From assembly GCA_039621445.1 (NCBI GenBank), contig CP154954.1:31520012-31584011 (forward strand): 64,000 nt of DNA, in the 5' to 3' direction. Positions 23,296-34,860 of this stretch are shown here, piece by piece (positions within the stretch are counted from its first letter, which is position 1; each line of letters starts with the position of its first letter). The position numbers and the translations under genes were made by a program. The stretch is from Euglena gracilis (lineage: Eukaryota; Euglenida; Euglenophyceae; Euglenales). The notes under the pieces were generated by a model. The model was not told where the DNA came from. It worked only from the letters and a program-made list of their open reading frames with translations, and searched no databases.

Positions 23296-24740
23296 TGGTG
23301 GATGTGCGTTTTCAGAATTGTGGATATGCGTTTTCAGTCCGGTGGATGTGTGTTTTTTGTCCGGTGGATGTGGTTTTCTCAGTCCGGTGGACGTGCGCTT
23401 TCAGTCTGGATATGTATTTCAGTCTGGTGGATGTGACTTTTCAGTCCGGTGGATTTGTGATTTCAGTCCGGTGGATGTGCGTTATCAGTCCGGTGGACAT
23501 GTGCTAACAATCCGGTGGACGTGCGTATTCACTCTGGTGCATGTGCGTTTTCAGTCCGGTGGATGTGCGTTTTCAGCTTGGTGAATGTGCGTTTTCAGTC
23601 CGGTGGATGTGCGTTTTCAGTCCGCTGGACGTGCATTTTCAGATTTGTGAGTGTGTGTGTTTTCAAGTCGGTGGTTGTGCACTTTCAGGCCGGTGGATGT
23701 GTGTTTTCAGCCAGGTGGATGTTCATTTTCAGTACAGTGGACGTGCATCAGTCCGGTGGATGTGCGTTTTCAGTCCGGTGGATGTGCGTTTTCAGTTTGG
23801 TGAATGTGCGTTTTCAGTCCGGTGGATGTGCGTTTTCAGTCCGCTGGATGTGCATTTTTAGTCCAGTAGATGTGTATTTTCAAGTCAGTGGTTGTGCACT
23901 TTCAGTCCAGTGGATGTATGTTTTCAGCCAGGTGGATGTTCATTTTCAGTCCAGTGGACGTGCATCAGTCCGGTGGATGTGCGTTTTCAGTCTGGTGCAC
24001 ATGGGCTTTCAATCCGGTGGATGTAAATTTTCAGTCCGGTGGATGTGCGTCTTCAGTCCGGTGGATGTACGTTTTCAGTTTGGTGGATGTGCGTTTTCAG
24101 TCCGGTGGATGTGCGTCTTCAGTCTGGTGGATGTGTGTTTTCAGACTTGTGGATATGTGTTTTCAGTCCGGTGGACGTGTGTTTTTTGTCCGGTGGATGT
24201 GTTTTTCTCATTCCGGTGGACGTTTGTTTTTAGTCTGGATATGTGTTTTCAGTCCCGTTGATGTCCTTTTTCAGTCCGGTGGATGTGCGTTTCTCAGTCC
24301 GGTGGATGTGCGTTTCTCAGTCCAGTGGATGTGCATTATCAGTCCGGTGGACATAAGCTTTCAATCCGGTGGACGTGTGTTTTCTGTCCGGTGGATGTGC
24401 GTTTTCAGTCTGGTGGATGTGCGTTTTCAGGTTGGTGGATATGCGTTTTCAGCTTGGTGGATGTGCGTCTTCAGTCCGGTGGATGTACGTTTTCAGTTTG
24501 GTGGATGTGCGTTTTCAGTTCGGTGGATGTGCGTCTTCAGTCTGGTGGATGTGCGTTTTCAGAATTGTGGATATGCGTTTTCAGTCCGGTGGATGTGTGT
24601 TTTTTGTCCGGTGGATGTGGTTTTCTCAGTCCGGTGGACGTGTGTTTTCAGTCTGGATATGTATTTCAGTCCGGTGGATGTGACTTTTCAGTCCGGTGGA
24701 TTTGTGATTTCAGTCCGGTGGATGTGCGTTATCAGTCCGG
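23296..24740 (+). repeat. Repeated variant block in the minisatellite, offset about 1,247 bp
   Basis: The variant run TTTTCAGAATTGTGGATATG with its downstream neighbours occurs near 23,311 and again near 24,558, indicating a larger duplication inside the array. Confidence 0.7.
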
Positions 24741-27700
24741 AGGACATGGGCTAGCAATCCGGTGGACGTGCGTATTTACTCTGGTGAATGTGTGTTTTCA
24801 GTCCGGAGGATGTGCGGTTTCAGTCCGGTGGATGTGTGTGGATGTGCGAAGTGAAAACACAAATCCACTGCTTGAAAAATGTATACGCTTCAGCCTGGAA
24901 ATGCAGGCTGAAAACGCACATCCACCGGACTGAAAGTACACATCCACCGGACTGAAAACGCATATCCAGACTGAAAATGCACATCCATCGGACTGAAAAA
25001 CCTCATCCGCCGGACAGAAAAGGCATTTCCACCGGGCTGAAAACGCATATCCACAAGTCTGAAAACGCACATCCACCAGACTGAAGACGCACAGTCGCCA
25101 GACCGAAAACACACATCCAGCAAACTGAAAACACACATACACCGGACTGATGATGCACATCAACCGGACTGAAAACGCAAATACACCCGACTGAAAACGC
25201 ACATCCACCGGACTGATGCACACCCACTGGACTGAAAATGAACATCCACCTGACTGAAAACACACATCCACCGGACTGAAAGTGCACAACCACCGACTTG
25301 AAAATACACACCTACCGGACTAAAAATGCACATCCAGCGGACTGAAAACGCACATCCACCGGACTGAACACGCACATCCACCGGACTGAAAACACACATC
25401 CACCGACCTGGAAACACATATCCACTCAACTGAAAATGCACATCCACCGGACTGAAAACGCACATCCACCGGACTGAAAACACACATCCACCGGACTGAA
25501 AGCGCACATGGATGCGCGTTTTCAGTCAGGTGGATGTGTGTTTTCAGCTCGGTGGATGTGCGTTTTCAGTCCACTGAATGTGCATTTTCAGTCCAGTCGA
25601 TGTGCGTCTTCTGTCCGGTGGATGTGCGTATTCAGTCCAATGGGTGCGTGTTTTCAGTCTGGTGGCAGTTTTGTTTCCAGTCCTACGTATTTGTGTTTTC
25701 AGTCCGGTGGTTGTGTGTTTTCAGTTCGGTGGAGGTGGGTTTTCAGTCTGGTGGATGTGTGTTTTTAGTCCAACGGGTGTGGGTTTTCAGTGCGGTGGAT
25801 GTGTGTTTTCAGTCCAGTGGATGCGTGCTTTCTGTCGTGTGGATGTGCGTTCTCAGTGCGGTGGATGGGCGTCTTCTCTCTGGTGGACGTGTGTTTTCAG
25901 TCCGGTGGATGTGTGTTTTCAGTCCGGTGGAAGTGGTGTTTTCAGTCCGGTGCAGTGAAATTAAATATGGAGGATGTGTGATTTCAGTCCGGTGGATATG
26001 TGTCTTCAGTCCGATGGACGTGTGACTTCAGCCCGGTGGATGTGCTTTTTCGGTTGAGTGGATGTGCGCTTTCAGTCCAGTGATCGTGCGCTTTCAGTCT
26101 GGTGGATGTACGTTTCAAGTCCGCCGGGTGTGAGGTTTTCAGTTGGGTGGATGCGTGTTTTCAGTCTGGTGGATGTGCACTTTCAGTCTGGTGGATGTGC
26201 ATTATCAGACCGTTGGATGTGCTTTTTAAGTTGAGTGGATGTGCATTTTCAGTCTGGTGGATATGTGTTTTCAGTTCGCTGGGTGTGTGTTTTCAGTGAG
26301 GTGAATGTGTTGTTTCTGTCGGGTGGACGTGTGGTTTCAGTACGGTGGATGTGCGTCTTCTCTCTGGTGGAAATGTGTTTTCAGTCCAGTGGATGTGCTT
26401 TTTCAGTCCGGTGGACGTATATTTTCAGTCCGGTGGATGTTCATTTTCAGTCCGGTGGATGTGTGCTTCAGTCTGGTGGTGTTTTCAGTCCGATGGATGT
26501 GCGTTGTCAGTCCGGTGGGTGTGTGTTTTCAAGTCGGTGGTTGTGCACTTTCAGTCTGTTGGATGTGTGTTTTCAGTCCGGTGGACGTGCATCTTCAGTC
26601 CTGTGTTGTGTGTTATCAGCCAATGGATGTGTGTTTTCAGTCTGGTGGATGTGTGTTTTCAGTCCGGTTCAGTCCGGTGGACGTGTGTTTTCAGTCCGGT
26701 GGATATGTGTTTTAAGTCCGGTGGATATGCATTTTCAGTCTGGTGGATGTGTGTTTTCTGTCCGGTGGATGTGTGTTTTCTGTCCGGTGGATGTGTGTTT
26801 TCAGTCCGGTGGATGTGTGTTTTCAGTCCGGTGGATGTGTGTATTCAGTCCGGTGATTGTGCGTTATGAGTCCAGTGGATGTGTGTTATCAGTCCGGTGG
26901 ACGCGCGCTTTCAGTCCGGTGGATGTGTGTTTTCAGCTCGTTGGGTGTGTGTTTTCAGTCTGCTGGATGCGCGTTTTCAGTCAGGTGGATGTGTGTTCTT
27001 AGCTCGGTGGATGTGTGTTTTCAGTCCGGTGGATGTCTGTTTTCAGTCCGGTGGATGTGCATTTTCAGTCCGGTGGATGTGCATCTTCTGTCCGGTGGAT
27101 GTGTGTTTTCAGTCCGGTGCATGTGTGTTTTCAGTCTGGTGGGTACGCATTTTCAGTCCGGTGGAAGTTTTGTTTTCAGTCCGGTAGACGTGTGTTTTCA
27201 GTCCGCTGGATGTGTGTTTTCAGTCTGGTGCGATGTGGTTTTTCAGTACGGTGGATGTGTCTCTTCTCTCCGGTGGATGTGTGTCTTCAGTCCGGTGGAT
27301 GTGCGTCCTCAAACTGGTGGATAAACGTTTTCAGTCCAATGGATGTGCGTTATCGCGTCGGTGGATGTGTGTTTTAAGTGGTTGTGTGTTTTCAGGTCCG
27401 TGAATGTGTGTCTTCAGTCCGATGGATGTGCGTTATCGCGTCGGTGGATGTGCATTTTCAGTCCGGTGGATGTGTGTTTTCAGGTCCGTGAATTTGTGTC
27501 TTCAGTCCGGTGGATGTGTGATTTTAGTCTGGTGTATGTATGTTTTCAGTCTGGATATGCATTTTCAATCTGGTGGATGTGTGTTTTCAGTCCGGTGGAT
27601 GTGTGTTTTCAGTTGAGTGGATGTGTGTTTCCAGTCCGCTGGATGTGCATTTTCAGTCCGGTAGGGGTGTGTTTTCAAGTCGGTGGCTATGCACTTTCAG

Positions 27701-30700
27701 TCTGGTGGATGTGTGTGTTTTCAATTAGTTGTCTGTTCATTTTCAGTCCGGTGGACATGCATCAGTCCGGTGGATGTGTGTTTTCAGTCCGGTGGACATG
27801 TGCTTTCAATCTGGTGGATGTGCGTTTTCAGTCCGGTGGATTTGTGTTTTCAGTCCGGTGGATGTGCGTCATCAGTCCGCTAGATGCGCATTTTCAGTCC
27901 GGTGGATGTGCGTTATCAGTCTGGTGGATGTGTGTCTTCAGCCCGGTGGATATGCATTTTCAGTCCGGTGGGGGTGTGTTCAGTCCGGTGGATATGCACT
28001 TTCAGTCTGGTGGATGTGTGTTTCCAGGTCGGTGGACGTGTGTTTTCAGTCCGGTGGATGTGCATTTTCAGTTCGGTGGACATGTGCTTTCAATCCGGTG
28101 GATGTGCGTTTTCAGTCCGGTGGATGTGTGTTTTCAGTCCGGTGGATGTGTGTTTCCAGACTGATGGATGTACGTTCTCATTCCAGTGGATGTGCGTTTT
28201 CGGGTTGGTGGATGTGCGTCTTCAGTCCAGTGGATGTGCGTCTTCATTCCAGTGGATGTGCGTTTTCAGTCCGCCGGATGTGAGGTTTTTAGTCCCGTGG
28301 ATGCGCGTTATCAGTCTGGTGGATGTGCACTTTCAGACCGTTATGTGTGTTTTAAATCTGGTGGATGTGTATTTTCAGTCTTGTGCATATGTGTTTTCAG
28401 TCCGGTGGGTGTGTGTTTTCAGTTAGGTGGATGTGTGTTTTTAGTCCGGTGGACATGTGCTTTCAATCCGGTGGATATTCATTTTCAGTCTGGTAGATGT
28501 GCATTCTGTTCAGGTTGACGGATGTGAGTTTTCAGTCCGGAGAATGTGTCTTTTCAGTCGGGTTGATGTGCGTTTTCAGTCTGGTGGATGTGTGTTTTCA
28601 GGTCAGTGAATGTGCATTTTCAGTCCGGTGGAGTGTATTGTGACTTGGAGGATGTACGTTTTCAGTCCGGTAAACGTACGTTTTCAGTATGGTGGACGTG
28701 TGTCTTGAGTCCGATGGATGTGCGTTATCAGTCTGGTGGATGTGGGTTTTCAGTCCGGTGGATGTGCGCTTTCAGTCCGGTGGATCTGCGTTATCAGTCC
28801 GGTGGATGCACATTTTCAGTCCAGTTGAGGAGCGTTTTCAGTCTGGTGGATATGTGTATTTTTTTTGGTCTGGTGGATGTGTGTTTACATTCTGGTAGGT
28901 GTGTGTTTTCAGTCCGATGGATGTGTGTTTTGACTCCGGTGGATGTGTTTTTTGAGTCCGCTAGATGTGCATTTTCAGTCCGATGGACGTGCGCCATTAG
29001 TCCGGTGGATGTGTGTTTTCAGTCCGGTGGATTTGTGTTTTCAGTCCGGTGGATGTGTGTTTTCAGTCCGATTCATGTGTGTTTTCAGTCCGGTGGACGT
29101 GTGTTTTCTTAGTTCCGTGGACGTGCGCTTTCAGTCCGGTGGATGTGTGTTTTCAGGTCATTAAATATGCTCTATCAGTACGGTGGATGTGTGTTTTCAG
29201 TCCGGTGGATGTGCGTTTTCAGTCCGGTGGATGTGTGTTTTCAGTCTGGTGGATGTGTGATTTCAGTCCGGTGGATGTGCGTTCTCAGTCCGGTGGATGT
29301 GCGTTATCAGGTCGGTTGGTGTGCCTTTTCAGTTGAGTGGATGTGTGTTTTCAGTCCGCTGTATGTGCATATTCAGTACGGTGGACGTGCGTGTTCAGTC
29401 CGGTGGATGTGTCTTTCTAGTCAGCTAGATGTGCATTTTCAGTCCGGTGGATGTGTGTTTTCAAGTCGGTGGCTGTGCACTTTCAGTCCAGTGGATGTGT
29501 GTTTTCAGTCCGGTGGATGTGTGTTTTAAATCTGGTGGATGTGCATTTTCAGTCCGGTGGATTTGCGTTTTCAGTCCGGTGGATGAGCGTCTTCAGTCCA
29601 GTGGATGTGTGCTTTCAGTCCGGTGGATGTGCGTTTTCCGTCTGTGCATTTCCAGGCTGGAGCATATGCATTTTTCTGGCCAGTGGATGTGTGTTTTCAG
29701 TCCGGTGGATGTGCGTCTTCAGTCCGGTGCATGTGTGTTTCCAGTCCGATAGATGTGTGTTTTCAGTCCGGCGGATGTGCGTTATCAGTCCGATGGATGT
29801 GTGTTCTGAATCCGGTGGATATGCGTCTTCAGTCTGCAGGATGTCCGTTTTCAGTCCGGTGGATGTGTGTTTTCAGTCTGCCGGATGTGCGTTTTCAGTC
29901 TGGAGGATGTGCGTGTTCAGTCCGGTGAATGTGCGTAATCAATCCGGTGGATGTATGTTTTCAGTCCGCAGAATGTGAGTATCAGTCCGGTGGATGTGTC
30001 TTTTCAGTCCAGTTGATGTGGGTTTTCAGTACGGTGCGATGTGTGTTTTCAGTCCGGTGGATATGTTTTTTCAGTCCGGTGGATATGTGTTTTCAGTCCG
30101 GTGGACATGCGTCTTCAGTCCGGTGGATGGGCGTCTTCGGTCCGGTGGATGTGCATCTTCAGTCCGGTGGATGTGCGTCTTCAGTCCAGTGGATATGCGT
30201 TTTCAGTCTGCCAGATGTGAATTTTCAGTCCAGTGGATGTGTCTTTTCAGTCCGGTGGATGGGCGTTTTCAGTCCGGTGGATGTGTGTTTTCAATCCGTA
30301 GTCCGGTGGATGCGCATCTTCGGTCCGGTGGATGTGCATCTTCAGTCCGGTGGATGTGTGTCTTCAGTCCGGTGTTGTGTGTTATCAGTCCGGTGGATGT
30401 GCTTTTCAGTCAAGTGGATGTGCGGATTAAAGACCGGTGGATGTGCGTTTTCAGTCTGGTGGATGTGCATTTTCAGTCCGATGGATAGATGGATGTGCTT
30501 TTGCAAACCAGTGCAACTCCGTGGATTTGCGTTTCCAGGTGGGTGGACGTGACTTTCCATGGATGTGGGCTTTCAGCCCGCCGATGTGCGTTTTCAGTTT
30601 GTGTGTTTCAAGGCTGGTGGATGTGCATTTTTTAGGCCGGTGGATGTGCGTCTCCAGGCTGGTGCATGTACTTTTGCAAAACCATTGCCCCCCCCACTGG

Positions 30701-30983
30701 ATGTGTGTTATCAATCTGGTGGATATGCGTTTCCAGGCTGGTGGATGGGTGCTTTCAGGCTGGTGGGTGTGTTTTTTTCAGACCTTTCGAGGTGTATTTT
30801 GGGGCTGGCGCACTCCCATGGCAGGTATGTGTGTTTTCAGTCTGGTGGACGTACATTTTCAGTGCAGTGGATGTGCATTTTCAGTCCGGCGGCTATGCGC
30901 TTTCAGGCGGGTGGATTGGCATTTTCAGGCAGGATCAAATAAGGAGGAAACAGCTAAATATAGATGGAGGGGGGGGGACGGAC

Positions 30984-31086
30984 AAACTGCATGGAAAAGA
31001 CATGCAAACAGCCCTCAATAGGCCCCCCAAACACCTCAAATTCAGCACCAAGCTTTAAGACCTGAAAGGGATCATCCCCAACACTC
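30984..31086 (-). CDS. Putative internal exon, unknown protein
   Basis: The acceptor is CATCCGCAG and the donor TTT|GTCCGT. It reads SVGDDPFQVLKLGAEFEVFG then GPIEGCLHVFSMQF. The balanced composition and clean borders look like coding sequence, in contrast to the minisatellite next door. No family is recognised. Confidence 0.35.
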
Positions 31087-31289
31087 CTGCGGATGGGGGG
31101 GGGGGTGCTCGGAACCCATTTCAATGCAACCTGTGTTTTTTTTTGCATTCATGCAGATATAGAAGGATAGTATCCACACTGGGGATCCTCCCATTTACTG
31201 AAAAGGAAAATTCACTGAAATTCACGAAGGATCACGTAATGCTTTTGCAAAGCCATCGTCGAATGCAGGGGCGGGGGGTGGCATTTGAA

Positions 31290-31345
31290 TACCTGGAAAT
31301 CAGCCAGCAGCCTGTTTCCATCCAGGCCAATTTTTTTCAGCTCTG
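31290..31345 (-). CDS. Possible LRR exon end
   Basis: The minus strand reads LPELKKIGLDGNRLLADFQ before CAG|GTATTC, matching an LRR pattern LxxLxxIxLxxNxL. However, part of it resembles a dispersed repeat (GGATGGAAA-AGGCTGCTGGCTG), so it may be chance. Confidence 0.25.
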
Positions 31346-31674
31346 GCAACCCCCCCTCCCAGGGGCCGTTAAGCAACGCCTGGGGCTGTGCATGATTCCC
31401 TTACTCGTCCCATATCATCTGAACCCAGGGGTGAACTAGACCCGGAATTATCAAACTGTAAAAACACCCACAGCATTGCCAAATTATAAAATATCAATTT
31501 TATGATTAAAATTTTGAGCTGGAGAGTCCAGTTAAAAATAAGTCATTTGAGGCGGCTCCGGGACTGAAAAAAAAGACTGCTGGCTGGCTGGATCCCCCCC
31601 CCCCCCCGCAGGGGATCCCCTTGGCTTAAACGGCATCCTGGCTCCAGCTCATCCCAAGGCTTTGACAAAGATCC

Positions 31675-31821
31675 ATGTCAAGAGATTTCCGCATATTCAT
31701 GCTGACGACCGTTGTCCTCTTTGTGCTGGACTGCTACGGAAGAATGGGAAGTGCGGCCCTTGTTGGCTTTCATTGGCAATCACGTTCGCCTGCTAATGGG
31801 ACAACATGGCTCATGGGAGAG
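31675..31821 (+). CDS. Putative first exon encoding an N-terminal signal peptide or anchor
   Basis: ATG at 31,675 starts 49 codons: MSRDFRIFMLTTVVLFVLDC, YGRMGSAALVGFHWQSRSPA, NGTTWLMGE, ending at GAG|GTGAGA (phase 0). Residues 8-20 are a hydrophobic core with a short basic N-region, as in a signal peptide or membrane anchor, followed by an NGT glycosylation-type motif. The next exon could be the AT-rich stretch 31,955-32,100. No family is recognised. Confidence 0.45.
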
Positions 31822-31954
31822 GTGAGATTTTTTTTTAAAAAAAATGTTTTTTGACCTTGTTTTTAATGAGCTGTAGAAATCTGGGCAAACAAAAGTGACC
31901 AATTGCCAAATGTTCACTGCATAAATCATATGACCCTACGTTACATGTGCCAAA

Positions 31955-32098
31955 GAAACCGTCATTGCCAGCTTCACAGAAAAACATCCCATCCTTGATC
32001 TCGTATGGGCTTCTAAAGAACCAAGAAAACTTGATCCAGGGATTATCATGTGGTGGAGATCAGGCAGTGAACTTTGGTTGTTTTGCATCTCCTCCCCT
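31955..32098 (+). CDS. Possible second exon of the signal-peptide gene
   Basis: After the acceptor CATGTGCCAAAG the frame reads KPSLPASQKNIPSLISYGLL, KNQENLIQGLSCGGDQAVNF, GCFASPPLT before ACG|GTGACC. Phase 0 on both sides agrees with the exon at 31,675. Composition is protein-like, but no domain is seen. Confidence 0.35.
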
Positions 32099-32214
32099 TA
32101 CGGTGACCAAATATGCATGTGTATAATGTGCATTAATGTGTATCTGCCCAAGGTATCAATTCGCATTATTTTTTTATTTTGTGTTTTTGTACTATTTTGC
32201 AGGGTTATTAGGAA

Positions 32215-32500
32215 ATATGCAGAGTTTTGGTTCAATTTTCCCTGCCAAGTCAATGCTTGCAAAAAAATTTGACCCAAAAATGTCCTGGGCAGCCCTTTTC
32301 CGACCCATTCTCGCCCATTTTGACCCATTTCTGCACCCTGAAAGCGAGAAAAATACGTTACAGTCCAGCCCCCCGAAGGGCGGCTGGAAATAAATAAATC
32401 TCGTTGATGGGGGGTCTGGGGATGGAAAAAGGCTGCTTGCTGGAAAAAGACTGCTGGCTGGCTGGACCACCCAGGGGTGGGGTCAAATTTTGCTAAGCCT
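32215..32500 (+). repeat. Dispersed repeat (AAAGACTGCTGGCTGGCTGG family)
   Basis: It shares TTTTCCGACCCATTCTCGCC, a CAGTCC...GGCTGGA hairpin, CTCGTTGATGG and AAAGACTGCTGGCTGGCTGG with about 425-700 and 40,465-40,870. Confidence 0.7.
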
Positions 32501-32766
32501 GGTGGAGCCTCATCTGCGGATGATGGTGGATGAAGGTGGTCATCCTGGCAACGAAAGAAGAACGTGTCACGGCAGAAAGGGGGGATGGCGGTGCTGTTGC
32601 CGGTGTGAATGTGTAAACATGAATGGGTGATGGTGCTGAGAGATGGGGTGCATGAGGTCAGAAAGGTGCAAAGGGAGGGGGTTCGAGGGGAAGGAGGCTG
32701 CTTTTTCTCGGGAGAACACAAACGGAAGGTCATTGAAATCTGCTGGGGGGGCTGCATGCTGAACGC

Positions 32767-33492
32767 TTAATATGCACGTTTCCACAAACAAGCAACCTGG
32801 TATAAGAATGCTGCATAACTGTTTAACCTTTCTTTGAGGAATTTCTCGTCCATTTCTTCTCTCACTGTGGGCAGACTTGCGAAGCAGTGAGCAAAAAAAA
32901 GTGAACTGAAACTCATGCAGGCATTGCCCTGAATGTTTTCCTCGTGAGTGCTTTTACAGGGGGGAAATGTCTCAGGGCAGACATTGGGAATGTTGCAAGA
33001 GGACAGGTCAATCAATACAGAAGGCATAGGGTAGTTTACTTGTGAGGTCCCCAAGCACAATCTTTGCCCCTCCTCCATAGCCTGATAGGCTGTGCAATCT
33101 TTGACAAAGTTAGTCGTCACTGAGGGCCCAGTTGGGGGGGGGGGGTGAAAATTGTGAATTTCCTGCTTTCTGGGTTTTCGAGACCCAACAAACATTTGAA
33201 ATCTCTCAATATGAACCAAATTGCAGAATTGAATGAAGTGCCAAAAAATTTTGTTTGGACCCCCCCCCTTGTCCAGGACACGCCAATGTTCTGAAAGTGC
33301 CGTTGACACGGGCACAAGGGGGTCAACAGCACACTGTGTCAACGGCACGATACCAAAACAATGTGTTTGATGGCCCAATAACCATCGCCTCCAGAATTGC
33401 ACCATTTGACCTCTCATATTGCACCAAATCACCAAATTCATAAGGGAAACATTTGAATACATGGCAAGGAAGAAGATGGACATGTATTTCAA
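32767..33492 (-). CDS. Unidentified 241-codon open frame
   Basis: This is the longest open frame in the window outside tandem repeats or transposons. The C-terminal half (KDCTAYQAMEEGQRLCLGTS, REEMDEKFLKERLNSYAAFL) has protein-like composition. The middle runs through a C-tract element (33,255-33,610), which suggests the frame is partly accidental. No family is recognised, and no splice evidence is seen. Confidence 0.25.
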   Translation of the reverse strand: MKYMSIFFLAMYSNVSLMNLVIWCNMRGQMVQFWRRWLLGHQTHCFGIVPLTQCAVDPLVPVSTALSEHWRVLDKGGGPNKIFWHFIQFCNLVHIERFQMFVGSRKPRKQEIHNFHPPPPTGPSVTTNFVKDCTAYQAMEEGQRLCLGTSQVNYPMPSVLIDLSSCNIPNVCPETFPPCKSTHEENIQGNACMSFSSLFFAHCFASLPTVREEMDEKFLKERLNSYAAFLYQVACLWKRAY

Positions 33493-33610
33493 GTGTCTTG
33501 GTTAAATTTCCTTAGAAATGTTGGCGGACATGAGAGAAAAAATCACGTTCCAGGAAGTGCCGTTGACCCACGGGGGGAATGTGTCTTGGACAAGGTGGGG
33601 GGAGGTAAAC
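33255..33610. mobile_element. C-tract inverted-repeat element, TTGTCCARGACAC type
   Basis: Left: CCCCCCCCTTGTCCAGGACAC. Right (reverse complement): ACCTCCCCCCACCTTGTCCA then AGACAC. Related in layout to the TTGTCCAACGACC elements at 12.9, 13.97 and 50.87 kb. Confidence 0.5.
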
Positions 33611-33689
33611 TTTTTTGGTCCACAGGACGGTCAAGGGGGAAAAATCCAACAATGGCACCACCCCCCGTGGTTGCACTAAGGCTTCTTGT

Positions 33690-33830
33690 CCCGTCCCCCC
33701 CCCTGGCCAGGAAACTATCACACTGCCGACAGGTTGGCCAGTATCAGGGATCCTAACAAATTACGGACAGCTTGGCCAATACCAGGGACTCTGGCAAGCT
33801 CTCAGGGTTGAGAGTTTCCTGGGGGGAGGG
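33690..33830. mobile_element. Small C-tract element (GGAAACTNTCA type)
   Basis: Left CCCCCCCTGGCCAGGAAACT and right AGTTTCCTGGGGGGAGGGGG are inverted. The interior repeats ACAGGTTGGCCAGTA-type motifs, which also fill the element at 41.55 kb. Confidence 0.5.
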
Positions 33831-33856
33831 GGCGAGGTCTCTCCAGTCTGTGCCAC

Positions 33857-33986
33857 CCGAGGCAGCTGGTGCTGCACGTTGGCGCTTAACCGGTTGTCCG
33901 CCACATCCAGCCGCACCTGCATCCGCACCGCCACCTCGCAGAAGGTGCTTAGTGCCGACCTCGGCATCCGCCCTGCTGGCCCGCCC
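33857..33986 (-). CDS. Putative LRR-like exon
   Basis: The acceptor is CTGATCAG and the donor CGG|GTGGCAC; 130 nt. It reads GPAGRMPRSALSTFCEVAVR then MQVRLDVADNRLSANVQHQL-PR. The segment LSTFCEVAVRMQVRLDVADNRLS fits one LRR (LxLxxNxLS). It lies beyond the apparent gene end at 34,227, so it may start or belong to another gene. Confidence 0.4.
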
Positions 33987-34226
33987 CTGATCAGTTCCAG
34001 TGCCGTGACTTTTGCAACGCTGTTCGACGAAACAACAACGTCAACAACCCAAAACTGGGTGGGGGGGGGCGGGGATTTTGGGGTCGCGGTGCCGTTTTAA
34101 AACAGTTGGAAACGTGTGGGAGATGTCCCATCAAAACATTACCCTTCCGTCCAACCCAGGCTGAAATTGAGGTTAAATTAAACTGACTTCAGTGGAGGGA
34201 GGTCTCCGAGAGCCATATGCCCACGT

Positions 34227-34398
34227 TCAAGCAGTCCCCTCATGTGTCACTCCGAACCAGTCGGACGGAGTCGGCCACACCTCAAATTGCAGCCTGGTCA
34301 AATCTTCTCCCATTACAGATCCTCCAGAGAGATTGCTCTCACAATCCTGCGCATCCTCGGGTGTCCACATTTGGTGCACCAGAACTTGGAATGAACAT
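34227..34398 (-). CDS. Putative 3'-terminal exon, unknown C-terminus
   Basis: The acceptor is CTGGCCAG, followed by 57 codons including TGA: CSFQVLVHQMWTPEDAQDCE, SNLSGGSVMGEDLTRLQFEV, WPTPSDWFGVTHEGTA. Rich in Trp and acidic residues, with a natural stop. It is the nearest plausible end for the LRR exons upstream on this strand, with the 2.66-kb element at 34,720-37,377 in the intervening intron. The link is inferred. Confidence 0.45.
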
Positions 34399-34860
34399 CT
34401 GGCCAGACAATTTTGTGGGGGGGGGGGGTCCGGGCCAACCTACCCACCCCTTGCGGGGGCTTGGGGGACCCACTTTTGGGGAGTGAATCTTGGGGTCAAA
34501 AAAAATTGCCGTTTCCCACCGAGAACAGAGGAAAACCCCGCTCAGCCCGACCCCCACCCTGGCAGGGGGGAGGCTCGGCCTGGACCCCCCCCCCGGGTCA
34601 CGAAACTTTAAAAAATCGACAATCATACCTGCTTACTGCAAAGAAAGAAAATCACCACAAATCAAATTTCCGTTCTGACTTCTGGTGTTCAGCGGGCAGT
34701 GGGCAGCATGATTCCCAACCTTAGGCGGTGTAAACTGCCCATGAAAAAATTGACTGAAGTGGCACCCGGAACAGTAGAAAAATGCTCCAAAAAACAGCCA
34801 AAATTTTCGAGTTGTGCATCAGGACAGAAATTTTTCAGCGTTATTGCGTATGTAACAGAC

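Larger units (their letters stand above)
11320..30955. repeat. Degenerate 22-bp minisatellite covering about 19 kb
   Basis: The unit is CAGTCCGGTGGATGTGCGTT plus TT. It recurs hundreds of times with point variation (CGG/TGG/CAG, GCG/TGT/GCA) and 1-3 bp indels. Plus-orientation blocks: about 11,320-11,500, 13,735-13,960, 14,570-17,340, 17,570-18,625, 19,430-24,850, 25,510-30,955. Minus-orientation blocks: about 11,500-12,100, 12,390-12,920, 24,850-25,510. The consensus has no stop in any of its three plus frames (SGGCAFS, PVDVRFQ, RWMCVFS), so three units (66 nt) give a 22-residue pseudo-repeat and open frames up to 382 codons. I do not call these genes. Confidence 0.95.

Noticed and set aside
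14570-24850. CRISPR array
   Set aside because: Units are contiguous without spacers, diverged, and the context is eukaryotic.
11322-30942. Long plus-strand open frames (up to 382 codons) rich in CVFSPVDVRFQSGG
   Set aside because: They arise from the stop-free 22-bp minisatellite, occur in all three frames at once, shift frame at every indel and have no start context, splice sites or domain.
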